From Oscillibacter sp. (GTDB taxonomy: Bacteria > Bacillota > Clostridia > Oscillospirales > Oscillospiraceae): a stretch of 8,634 nucleotides of DNA. Below are positions 1 through 6,016 of the stretch, piece after piece. The stretch's first letter is position 1. Every line of letters begins with the position of its first letter. The DNA lies in contig JAKSQE010000052.1 in NCBI GenBank assembly GCA_024404295.1, positions 1 through 8,634 on the forward strand, written 5' to 3'. The notes under the pieces were generated by a model. It saw nothing but the letters and a program-made list of their open reading frames with translations, was not told where the DNA came from and ran no database searches. A program made the translations under genes and the position numbers.

Positions 1-120
1 CCGGCTGGTTTTTTGACTTCTATTATCTCAGAAAAAGCTCGCAAAAATCACACTTTAGCACGCTGAAGATCCCGCATAAAATTCCAGTTTTATCGCTCAA
101 AACAACAGAATATTCTTGCC
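1..120. other. Left-edge region, no assignable gene
   Basis: I cannot assign a gene here. Frame 1 on the + strand is open from the edge to a TGA at 64-66, giving about 21 residues ending in KNHTLAR. Frame 3 is open to a TGA at 132-134, inside the terminator hairpin. Neither fragment is recognisable. The strong + strand terminator that follows means some + strand transcript enters from the left, so this is either the tail of an upstream gene or its 3' untranslated region. The first copy of a pseudo-palindromic repeat (74-102) lies here. Confidence 0.3.
74..102. repeat. Pseudo-palindromic repeat, copy 1
   Basis: GCATAAA (74-80) faces TTTATCG (89-95) across an 8-base centre, with CTCAAAA directly after it. 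The inner ATAAAA/TTTTAT arms pair perfectly. The same layout recurs at 210 and 266. This copy lies upstream of the terminator, unlike the other two. Confidence 0.5.
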
Positions 121-154
121 AGAGGATCAGGTGAAATACCTGGTCCTCTTTTTT
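121..154 (+). terminator. Rho-independent terminator of an upstream transcript
   Basis: An 11-bp stem pairs AGAGGATCAGG (121-131) with CCTGGTCCTCT (139-149), with one G-U pair and a 7-base loop. It is followed directly by a run of T to 154. The T run is on the + strand, so it ends transcription entering from the left edge and insulates the WYL gene. Confidence 0.88.
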
Positions 155-207
155 CGGGATGGCGGACGTCGATTCAAGTATAACATCTCTATTGCAGTGG
201 TAAACGT

Positions 208-237
208 CAGGTTAAATGCTGTTTTTCACCCTCAAAA
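208..237. repeat. Pseudo-palindromic repeat, copy 2
   Basis: GGTTAAA (210-216) faces TTTCACC (224-230) across 7 bases, with one mismatch between the arms, followed by CTCAAAA. Aligned with copy 3 at an offset of 56, about 22 of 28 bases agree, starting at the shared CAGG. The outer arm bases differ from copy 3 but mostly still pair. Confidence 0.55.
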
Positions 238-263
238 TTTGATGTTTACTTTTGCAATCTACG

Positions 264-293
264 CAGGATAAATGTCGGTTTTATCCCTCAACC
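264..293. repeat. Pseudo-palindromic repeat, copy 3
   Basis: GGATAAA (266-272) pairs perfectly with TTTATCC (280-286) across a 7-base centre, followed by CTCAACC. This copy is the closest to the WYL promoter, ending about 30 bases upstream of the -35 element. It could be a protein-binding operator or a short dispersed genomic repeat. The window alone does not decide. Confidence 0.6.
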
Positions 294-317
294 TGTCCGA
301 TAAATCTCCCTGTTTCG

Positions 318-346
318 TTTACAAGAACGGCGATCCATGGTATATT
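318..346 (+). promoter_or_regulatory. Sigma-A type promoter of the WYL gene
   Basis: TTTACA (318-323) and TATATT (341-346) are separated by 17 bases, each one base from consensus. Transcription would start near 353, just ahead of the GGGAGG ribosome site (363-368). This rules out the longer reading of the gene from 337, which would start inside the promoter. Confidence 0.75.
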
Positions 347-375
347 GGATCTACCGAACAATGGGAGGTGGCATG

Positions 376-1365
376 ATGCCCCGCAGTAATTATCAAAAGG
401 TGAAGCTTCTCTACCTTGCAAAGATCTTTTCCGAAAAGACGGATGAAAGCCACGGCCTGTCCACGCAGGAACTGATTCAGGCACTGGCACAATATGATAT
501 TGCCGCAGACCGCAAGACCATCTATCAGGACTTGGAGGAGCTGCGCCAGTTCGGGATGGACATCATCAGCGACCATCAGGGGAAAATGTATTACTACAAG
601 TTGGTTTCCCGGGACTTTGAACTGCCGGAGCTGAAACTGCTGGTAGACTCCGTACAGGCTGCTCGTTTCGTAACGGAAAGCAAGTCCCGCTCCCTGGTGA
701 AGAAGCTGGAAAGCCTGGTCAGCGTCTATGATGCCAAGCAGCTCCACCGCCAGGTCATTCTTTCCGGCCGCATCAAGACCGGAAATGAGAATATTTTTTA
801 CAGCGTGGATACCATCCATGCAGCCATCAATACCAATGTTCAGATCACTTTCCAGTATTTCCAGTGGAATCTGAAAAAGGAGATGGAGCTGCGCCACGAT
901 GGCGCATGGTACCACGTCAGCCCCTGGGCACTGATCTGGGATGATGAATGGTATTACTTAGTGGGCTACGACCACGACAACGCCGAGATCCGCCATTATC
1001 GTGTGGATAAGATGATCCATCTGGAATTGACCGACCTGCCTCGTGAGGGGGAGGAAGCTATGAAAGAAGCCAATCTTCCCCAATATTCCAACAGCCTATT
1101 TGGCATGTTCACCGGAGAACCGCAGGATGTGACCATTGTCTGCGAAAATAAACTGATCGGTGCCATCATTGACCGCTTCGGAACGGAGGCGCACATTCGA
1201 AAACTGGATGATACGCATTTCCAGGCGGTAGTCCACGTCATGGCCAGCCAGCCTTTCCTGGGATGGGTCTTCTCTCTGGGGGGAGGGGCGAAGATCACAG
1301 CGCCGGAGCCCCTTGTGGAAGCCATGAGGGAAGAGACAAAGCGCCTGATGGAACAGTATTTATAA
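376..1365 (+). CDS. WYL-domain transcriptional regulator (HTH-WYL-WCX)
   Basis: This is a DNA-binding regulator of the DeoR-like/WYL class, 329 residues, the usual length. An N-terminal winged helix lies at about residues 7-75, with a recognition-helix segment RKTIYQDLEEL. The WYL domain is at about 140-215 and contains WYHVSPWALIWDD, YYLVGYD and RHYRVDKM. The WCX dimerisation region fills the C-terminus to about 325. WYL domains are known to sense ligands, often nucleotides or nucleic acid, but the ligand here is unknown. ATG 376 is chosen because GGGAGG (363-368) stands 7 bases upstream. ATG 373 is the alternative. The gene stands alone with its own promoter and has three pseudo-palindromes upstream that could be its operators. 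Family call is firm; target genes are not known, though the AEC permease and cysteine-rich gene downstream are plausible. Confidence 0.93.
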   Translation: MPRSNYQKVKLLYLAKIFSEKTDESHGLSTQELIQALAQYDIAADRKTIYQDLEELRQFGMDIISDHQGKMYYYKLVSRDFELPELKLLVDSVQAARFVTESKSRSLVKKLESLVSVYDAKQLHRQVILSGRIKTGNENIFYSVDTIHAAINTNVQITFQYFQWNLKKEMELRHDGAWYHVSPWALIWDDEWYYLVGYDHDNAEIRHYRVDKMIHLELTDLPREGEEAMKEANLPQYSNSLFGMFTGEPQDVTIVCENKLIGAIIDRFGTEAHIRKLDDTHFQAVVHVMASQPFLGWVFSLGGGAKITAPEPLVEAMREETKRLMEQYL

Positions 1366-1375
1366 TGCGTAGGTA

Positions 1376-1672
1376 TTACGCCGCCTGACGATAGGAATGG
1401 GAACGAACCGAAACGGTTTTCCTAACTACGTGCAGAGAAGGAGAAGCGGACTGCATCTCGCTTTCCTCGTACGGTTCATCGTCTTCGCTTAAATCAAAGA
1501 TGGAAGACAAATGCAGAAAACGCCAGAGCTTGTTGATAAGGCGGCAGAGTTCAGGGAACTCCTGCTGCTGCGTTTTCCGGAAGTGCTCCAGACGAAACAG
1601 GCAGGACTCCGCAACTGCCGCAACGGAAACCATCATCAGAAAGAATAAAGAAACTACAAATGTAAATGCCAT
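1376..1672 (-). CDS. Small single-pass membrane protein, uncharacterised
   Basis: I do not recognise this 98-residue protein. It begins with a hydrophobic segment at about residues 2-21 (AFTFVVSLFFLMMVSVAAVA), either a membrane anchor or an uncleaved signal. A polar, partly basic region follows, then an acidic patch SEDDEPYEESE at about 60-70 and a basic tail. ATG 1672 is preferred because AGGTG lies 6 bases upstream. A GTG at 1681 would add three residues. Its stop is 10 bp from the stop of the WYL gene, so the two converge. It is divergent from the cysteine-rich gene. The + strand reading over the same region has no ribosome site and is rich in Arg, Ser and Cys, as expected of a shadow. I see no clear promoter. 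The coding status rests on the hydrophobic N-terminus and the ribosome site. Confidence 0.6.
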   Translation of the reverse strand: MAFTFVVSLFFLMMVSVAAVAESCLFRLEHFRKTQQQEFPELCRLINKLWRFLHLSSIFDLSEDDEPYEESEMQSASPSLHVVRKTVSVRSHSYRQAA

Positions 1673-1697
1673 AGAAGACACCTGCCTTTCAGAGAAC

Positions 1698-1723
1698 GGA
1701 TGGCTGAGCCATCCTCTATGGCT
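1698..1723. other. Two overlapping alternative hairpins in the divergent intergenic region
   Basis: GGATGGC (1698-1704) pairs perfectly with GCCATCC (1708-1714) over a 3-base loop. AGCCAT (1707-1712) can instead pair with ATGGCT (1718-1723). The two cannot form together. On the - strand they would sit in the leader of the small membrane protein, about 26 bases ahead of its start. Neither has a T run. This may be leader structure or chance. Confidence 0.35.
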
Positions 1724-1795
1724 TTAGTATGCAACTCATCGAGTCCGATTTTCTGGACAGGATGGAAGCGCGAATTATGAAAAGAGGTGAGGGAC

Positions 1796-2698
1796 ATGGA
1801 AAAAGGGATAGCGTACTATCATCTTCCCGGGTTATTTGAGTTTTATGAACTGTATCGGGTTTTCCTGCCCCTGTACCGGAAACACAGAGAATACTTCTAC
1901 GACTGGTGCGACATTGGCTCCATCTATGGCGCTCCGGCAGATTGCCTTTGGGGCGGTGGCCGTGTTGGGTTCGGAGAGGATGACCCGCGAGAGGTCTTGG
2001 CGCTGATGCGGGAATACGGCATTTCAGCCCGATTGACATTCAGTAATTCCTTGCTGAAACAGGAGCATCTTTCGGACAAGAAGTGCAATGCACTTTGCAC
2101 CATGTTTGGAGAACACGGAGAAACGCAAAATGGTGTGATCGTCCACGCGGAGCTGCTGCTGGACTACTTAAAAACCCATTATCCGGAGTTTTATCTGGTC
2201 TCTTCCACTACAAAAGTGTTGACGGATTTTCAGCAATGCCTGGACGAGATCGACCGGGAGGACTTTCGCTATGTGGTGCCGGATTTTCGACTGAATCAGG
2301 ACTTTGCACACTGGAGCACCCTGTCTGCACAGCAGAAAGGCAAAGTGGAATTTCTGTGCAACGAATGCTGTTGGGTAGGCTGCAAGGATCGAAAGCAGTG
2401 CTATGAAACAGTCAGTCGGAAAAACCTCGGAGAAGACTGCCCGGACCACCGCTGTGCTGCCCCGGGCGGAGAGCAGGGCTATCGCTTTTCCAAAGCGATG
2501 AAAAATCCGGCATTTATCGGAATAGATGCCATACAAAATATCTACCTGCCAATGGGATTCTCGCACTTCAAGATCGAAGGCCGGGGACTGGGCAGCGCTC
2601 TGATCCTGGAATTCCTGCTCTATTACATGACGAAGCCGGAGTATCACCTGCAAGTCAGAGAAGAGATCTATCTGGACAGCATGCTGGATCTGCTTTGA
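1796..2698 (+). CDS. Cysteine-rich protein with U32-like KIEGR motif, function unknown
   Basis: This 300-residue soluble protein belongs to a family I know only as hypothetical proteins of gut Clostridia. It has no signal peptide or membrane segment. Visible landmarks are DIGSIYGAPADC (about 39-50), RLTFSNSLL (79-87), a central VSSTTKVLTDF, YVVPDFRLN (159-167), a dense cysteine cluster (Cys 188, 191, 192, 196, 202, 215, 220) and, near the end, FKIEGR (258-263) followed by LEFLLYYMTKPEY. The KIEGR segment late in the chain and the clustered cysteines recall U32 proteins such as UbiU/V, TrhP and RlhA, which use a TIM-barrel-like fold with an iron-sulfur cluster. That kinship is an inference. 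ATG 1796 is chosen because AGAGGTGAGG ends just upstream. A GTG at 1787 lies inside that ribosome site. The AEC gene follows after 133 bp under its own promoter, so the two are not necessarily cotranscribed. Confidence 0.85.
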   Translation: MEKGIAYYHLPGLFEFYELYRVFLPLYRKHREYFYDWCDIGSIYGAPADCLWGGGRVGFGEDDPREVLALMREYGISARLTFSNSLLKQEHLSDKKCNALCTMFGEHGETQNGVIVHAELLLDYLKTHYPEFYLVSSTTKVLTDFQQCLDEIDREDFRYVVPDFRLNQDFAHWSTLSAQQKGKVEFLCNECCWVGCKDRKQCYETVSRKNLGEDCPDHRCAAPGGEQGYRFSKAMKNPAFIGIDAIQNIYLPMGFSHFKIEGRGLGSALILEFLLYYMTKPEYHLQVREEIYLDSMLDLL

Positions 2699-2711
2699 GT
2701 GTCGTTTCTTG

Positions 2712-2740
2712 TTGACCCGTTAAGGGTTCTGTGCTACATT
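2712..2740 (+). promoter_or_regulatory. Promoter of the AEC permease, extended -10
   Basis: TTGACC (2712-2717) and TACATT (2735-2740) are separated by 17 bases, with TGC directly before the -10 as an extended element. Transcription would start near 2747, leaving a leader of about 85 bases. It begins 13 bases after the stop of the cysteine-rich gene. Confidence 0.65.
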
Positions 2741-2831
2741 AAGGACGTTCGCTGCGGCGGTTTGGATACGGTTACCAGTGCCGCAGTATCATGTGCTCTG
2801 TCGTTTTGTTCGGCGGGAAAGAGGAATTGCT

Positions 2832-3758
2832 ATGGGAAGTGTTTTACTGCGTGCGTTCTCATTTGCACTGATCATCTGCATCGGCGCATTTCTGAGGAAC
2901 AAGAAGATCGTAGGTCCCGATGCCGGCCACACGGCGCAGGTCCTGATGCTGAATGTGACGCTGCCTGCAGCAGTCATTACCAATTTTGCATCGTTAGACC
3001 GGATGGAACTGTCTATGATGGTACTGCCGCTGTTGGGCGCGAGCCTGTCATTTGGCATTATGCTGCTGATGATGGCCTTCCTGCGGAATGCTTCCCGGGA
3101 TGACAAGATTTCCTACTGCAATGTGGTGCCCGGCACGAACATTGGCAATTTCTGCCTGCCCTTCGTGCAATACTTTTTCCCTGCGGCAGGTGCAGTGTCC
3201 CTGTGTTTGTATGACGTAGGAAACACCGTCTTCTGCCTTGGCGGCGGCCACGCAGCCATTTGTGCTTATGCGGGTGGGAAGACACAGGAAAAATTCCAAC
3301 TTAAAAAGCTTTTGAAGACGCTGTTCTCCAGCTTCCCGTTGGACCTCTATCTGGCGCTGTTCGTCCTTTCCCTGCTGGGGATCCGCCCGCCGATGGTGCT
3401 GGCGGACTTCGCAGAGCCTATCGCCGATGCCAATGCCTTTATGGCGATGATGATGCTGGGTCTGACCTTCCATGTGGAAGCGAAACTGGAGTATTTTAAG
3501 AAAATCTTTTGCATGCTGCTTACCCGCTATTTTGTAGCTGCGGTGGTGAGCCTTGGCGTGTGGTTCCTGCTGCCTATGGATGTCATCACCCGTGAGGTCG
3601 TTATCATCATCCTTTTTGGACCTGTAAATACCGTGGCAGGCGCCTATGCCGCCATGGCAGACGGTGACAGCGGATTGGTCAGCTGCGTGACCAGTTTGTC
3701 GATCCTTTGCAGTATGTTTACCCTGACCGGATTGCTGCTGCTTTTCGGCGCAGTGTGA
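2832..3758 (+). CDS. AEC-family (auxin efflux carrier) membrane transporter
   Basis: This is a 308-residue inner-membrane permease of the Mem_trans/AEC family, whose bacterial members export or import small organic anions such as malate, malonate or amino-acid derivatives. About ten hydrophobic segments fill the chain. Family features are the NVTLPAAVITNF segment (41-52), the glycine- and asparagine-containing PGTNIGNFCLPF (100-111), LYDVGNTVF (126-134) opening the fourth or fifth helix, FMAMMMLGLTF (203-213) and the late FGPVNTVAGAYA (262-273). A short cytosolic loop with KTQEKFQLKKLLK (150-162) separates the two halves. ATG 2832 is used because AAAGAGG ends 7 bases upstream. A GTG at 2778 would add 18 residues that do not look like a membrane segment. 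It has its own promoter and terminator, so it is a single-gene unit. The substrate cannot be read from the sequence. Confidence 0.92.
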   Translation: MGSVLLRAFSFALIICIGAFLRNKKIVGPDAGHTAQVLMLNVTLPAAVITNFASLDRMELSMMVLPLLGASLSFGIMLLMMAFLRNASRDDKISYCNVVPGTNIGNFCLPFVQYFFPAAGAVSLCLYDVGNTVFCLGGGHAAICAYAGGKTQEKFQLKKLLKTLFSSFPLDLYLALFVLSLLGIRPPMVLADFAEPIADANAFMAMMMLGLTFHVEAKLEYFKKIFCMLLTRYFVAAVVSLGVWFLLPMDVITREVVIIILFGPVNTVAGAYAAMADGDSGLVSCVTSLSILCSMFTLTGLLLLFGAV

Positions 3759-3765
3759 GAAAACG

Positions 3766-3803
3766 AAAACCCGTACCACCTCGTAACAGATGGTACGGGT
3801 TTT
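3766..3803. terminator. Bidirectional rho-independent terminator after the AEC gene
   Basis: A perfect 13-bp stem pairs AAAACCCGTACCA (3766-3778) with TGGTACGGGTTTT (3791-3803) over a 12-base loop. It lies 8 bases after the AEC stop codon. The A and T ends make it work on both strands. Confidence 0.88.
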
Positions 3804-3918
3804 GCTGACGGTTCGGAGGCAATGTCGGCAATGCGTTCCGGGAACTTTTGGGCGATCTATTCCAACAAAAAACCGGAGGGAAGTAGACTTTGACTGGTAA
3901 AATCGAATAGGTAACAGC
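3804..3918. other. Spacer between convergent transcription units
   Basis: About 115 bases lie between two terminators, one serving each converging unit. I see no gene. A TTGACT at 3890-3895 has no matching -10 and is not called. Confidence 0.5.
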
Positions 3919-3955
3919 AAAGGAGCAAGGCTTCATTCAAAAGCCTTGCTCCTTT
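3919..3955. terminator. Terminator of the NimA-like gene, bidirectional
   Basis: A perfect 15-bp stem pairs AAAGGAGCAAGGCTT (3919-3933) with AAGCCTTGCTCCTTT (3941-3955) over a 7-base loop. It lies 10 bases beyond the stop of the - strand gene. The T run is short and mostly within the stem. Confidence 0.82.
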
Positions 3956-3965
3956 ATTGTGCGGA

Positions 3966-4457
3966 TTATCCGTTATGCTTTTCGGGAAGGGGTCTATGTT
4001 TGGCGGTGTAGGTATCGCACTCGATGCGGACCACACTGACAATGGTGACCAGTCTTTCGTTAAACTGGAAGTCCTTCCCCGTCTGGGCTTTCATCAAAAG
4101 CGTGAGCCCTTTCATTTTCTCCTCCGGGTCATCGACAATATATGCGTTGCCAAAGCCCTCCAGAGAATAATAGCTGTAGCCATATTGGCAAGCCACATTT
4201 CCCTCGATCAGTGTCCCCTCACATTCCATCTGGGCGCAGCAGGCAGGATTTTTGCGAATCACATCCAGCTTGCGGCCTTCCAATGCGCCGTGCACATAGA
4301 GAACCAGCTTTCCATCGTTTTCCAGGGAATAGCCAAAGTTCATAGGAACAATGTAGGGTTTCCCGTCTTCCACCAATCCCAGATGCACGACTTTGCAGGT
4401 ATCAAGAATGTGGAGGATCTCATTCAGGTCGGTCACTTCTCTGTCTCTTCTTCTCAT
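3966..4457 (-). CDS. NimA-like pyridoxamine 5'-phosphate oxidase family flavoprotein
   Basis: This 163-residue cytosolic protein has the split-barrel flavin-binding fold of the PNPOx family, NimA-like branch, and is the usual length. Landmarks are the first strand KVVHLGLVEDGKPYIVPMNFGY (22-43), the core LYVHGALEGRKLDVIRKNP (53-71) with its conserved His-Gly and Gly-Arg-Lys for phosphate binding, CAQME (74-78), YSYYSLEGFGNA (94-105) and the helix DPEEKMKGLTLLM (110-122). Some relatives reduce 5-nitroimidazoles, but most gut homologues have no tested function and nothing here proves resistance. It may bind FMN, F420 or heme-like ligands. ATG 4457 has GGCGGAG about 6 bases upstream. It has its own promoter and terminator, and follows the glycosyltransferase gene by 146 bp on the same strand with no clear terminator in between, so read-through is possible. 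Confidence 0.9.
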   Translation of the reverse strand: MRRRDREVTDLNEILHILDTCKVVHLGLVEDGKPYIVPMNFGYSLENDGKLVLYVHGALEGRKLDVIRKNPACCAQMECEGTLIEGNVACQYGYSYYSLEGFGNAYIVDDPEEKMKGLTLLMKAQTGKDFQFNERLVTIVSVVRIECDTYTAKHRPLPEKHNG

Positions 4458-4514
4458 GAGTGTCTCCGCCTTTCTCTTTTGTTGGCAGCAATAACGATCT
4501 GCTATCTTACCAAC

Positions 4515-4543
4515 ATCATACCGTGATCACGCCGACTTTGCAA
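4515..4543 (-). promoter_or_regulatory. Promoter of the NimA-like gene with palindromic operator candidate
   Basis: On the - strand TTGCAA (4543-4538) and TATGAT (4520-4515) are separated by 17 bases. The spacer contains a perfect 10-bp palindrome, CGTGATCACG (4522-4531), abutting the -10 element by one base. A repressor bound there would block polymerase. The leader would be about 50 bases. Confidence 0.65.
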
Positions 4544-4603
4544 GGATATCTCCGTGATGAACAGGAGTCCTTCCAAAGAACGCTATGCGAGTCAGGAAGG
4601 AAA

Positions 4604-6016
4604 TCATTTGAGCTGCAGCTTTTGCCGTTGAATTTTACCCCAGTTCAGCTTTTGCCGTTGATACCCCCAAAAAGCCGTAGCTCGCACCCAGGAGAGGACG
4701 AAACGCAGGAAAGCCACTTCAAAAAAGCAGAGGAAAATGGCCTTTGCGGCATCTTTGGGAGTCACCTTCAGGTCTGCTGTGTAGATGCGGGCGAAAAATA
4801 CCGTCAGCGTCAGCACGCAGCCAAATACTGTGTAGATCAGAAAGAACAGCACCATGAATCGCACGTTGATGAGATCGAACACATAGGCTGCAAGGACTGA
4901 GAAAATGCCCAGGATCTCAATAAAAGGGGATAAAAGCTCATAGACCAGAAAGTAAAAATAGGAAATCAGACTCACTGCACCGTACTTGGGATTGACCAGC
5001 ATGGTGCGGTGCTTCCACATGGATTGAAACAGTCCCAAATGCCAGCGTTTTCGCTGCTTGCAAAGATCCCGCAGACGCTCCGGTGCCTGGGACCAGCAGA
5101 CGGTGTCCGGGACATATTCTACCCGATAGGGCAGATCATTGGCGATACAGTATTCGTGGAGCTTTACCACCAATTCCATATCCTCACCCACCGTAGCGGT
5201 GTCATAGCCGCCGGCCTGAATGACGATATCTTTCTTAAACAAGCCGAATGCACCGGAAATGATGAGAGAGCCGTTGAACTGCGCCAGTAAGATGCGGGAG
5301 GCCAGAAAGGAACGGTCATATTCCAGCGCCTGCATACAGGCGATGAGGTTGGCGGGCAGCTTGTAGCGCACAACGCGGCCGTGCTCTAACTCCACATCGT
5401 TGGCCGGTCGGATCACACCGCCCACCGCCACAGTGTCCTTGGATGACAAAATGGGCTGCATGATCTTCGTCAGGGAGTCATGCTGCAGGGCAGAGTCTGC
5501 GTCCATGCAGATGAAGTAAGGGTAGCGGCAAGCGTTAATGCCCAAATTCAGGGAGTCGGCTTTGCCTCCGTTGGCTTTTCGGATCAAGGTCAACGGGACC
5601 TTTTCGTCCATCGTTTCGTAGATAAATTCAATGGGTTGGCATGGGATCTTGTAATGCATGGGCCGCCGAATGGCATGCATGTGGAAAGCGCTGATCAGCT
5701 TTTGCGAGGTGTTGTCCTGAGAGCCGTCGTCAATGACGACGATCTCGTAGAGCTCATAGTCCAGATCCAGCAGGGAGCGTACCGTTTCCACCACGGTGAT
5801 CTCCTCGTTATATGCCGGGACAAGAATGCTGATAGGAACTTTATAATTGTGCTGCAGGATACTTTTCAGTTTTTCCTGCTTGCGCCTTTTGTACAGTACA
5901 GAGGAGCCGACTACGACAGAGAGAAAAAGAAAGGTGGAGTAACCGATGAGATAGACCACAAAAAAACCGTTGATGACATCCAGAACGGGTTTTACCCATT
6001 CAAAATTCCCACTCAT
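4604..6016 (-). CDS. Processive family 2 glycosyltransferase (polysaccharide synthase)
   Basis: This 470-residue inner-membrane enzyme is built like HasA, NodC, PgaC and cellulose-synthase-type synthases, which polymerise UDP-sugars in the cytosol and often pass the chain out. An N-terminal membrane helix (about 17-41) leads to a GT-A domain with PAYNEE (67-72), IDDGS (95-99), NGGKADSLN (149-157), the metal-binding DAD (172-174), VGED (276-279) as catalytic base, and QRKRW (321-325), the mark of processive enzymes. Four or so helices follow (about 347-380, 387-412, 423-445). No PilZ domain is visible, so direct c-di-GMP control is not indicated. The tail carries a tandem QRQKL motif. The start overlaps the stop of the HEAT gene as ATGA, with AAGGAGG upstream, so the two are translationally coupled. 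The polymer made is unknown. Confidence 0.93.
   Translation of the reverse strand: MSGNFEWVKPVLDVINGFFVVYLIGYSTFLFLSVVVGSSVLYKRRKQEKLKSILQHNYKVPISILVPAYNEEITVVETVRSLLDLDYELYEIVVIDDGSQDNTSQKLISAFHMHAIRRPMHYKIPCQPIEFIYETMDEKVPLTLIRKANGGKADSLNLGINACRYPYFICMDADSALQHDSLTKIMQPILSSKDTVAVGGVIRPANDVELEHGRVVRYKLPANLIACMQALEYDRSFLASRILLAQFNGSLIISGAFGLFKKDIVIQAGGYDTATVGEDMELVVKLHEYCIANDLPYRVEYVPDTVCWSQAPERLRDLCKQRKRWHLGLFQSMWKHRTMLVNPKYGAVSLISYFYFLVYELLSPFIEILGIFSVLAAYVFDLINVRFMVLFFLIYTVFGCVLTLTVFFARIYTADLKVTPKDAAKAIFLCFFEVAFLRFVLSWVRATAFWGYQRQKLNWGKIQRQKLQLK
4616..4661. repeat. 16-bp direct repeat in the glycosyltransferase tail
   Basis: CAGCTTTTGCCGTTGA occurs exactly at 4616-4631 and 4646-4661, a 30-base period equal to ten codons. 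It gives two QRQKL motifs near the C-terminus. The flanking bases have diverged, so this looks like an old small tandem duplication within the reading frame. Confidence 0.75.

Noticed and set aside
319..915. A 198-codon open frame on the - strand opposite the WYL gene
   Set aside because: It is the mirror of a well-defined WYL coding sequence, and has no ribosome site or family resemblance.
1754..1781. Possible promoter TGGACA-N16-TATGAA for the cysteine-rich gene
   Set aside because: Transcription would begin inside the ribosome site at about 1788, leaving no usable leader.
2699..3103. A 134-codon + strand frame overlapping the start of the AEC gene
   Set aside because: It is out of frame with the permease, starts directly after the previous stop with no ribosome site, and its cysteine-rich composition looks random.
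3048..3920. A 290-codon open frame on the - strand opposite the AEC gene
   Set aside because: Its translation is rich in His, Gln and Lys with no fold-like pattern, and it runs through the terminator at 3766-3803. The + strand protein is a clear AEC permease.
3966..4457. Calling the NimA-like gene a nitroimidazole resistance gene
   Set aside because: The fold family is clear, but most members have no resistance activity and the sequence alone does not separate them.
5725..5741. Perfect 7-bp hairpin CGTCGTC/GACGACG within the glycosyltransferase gene
   Set aside because: It arises from the codons of the essential IDDG motif, so it has a protein-level cause.
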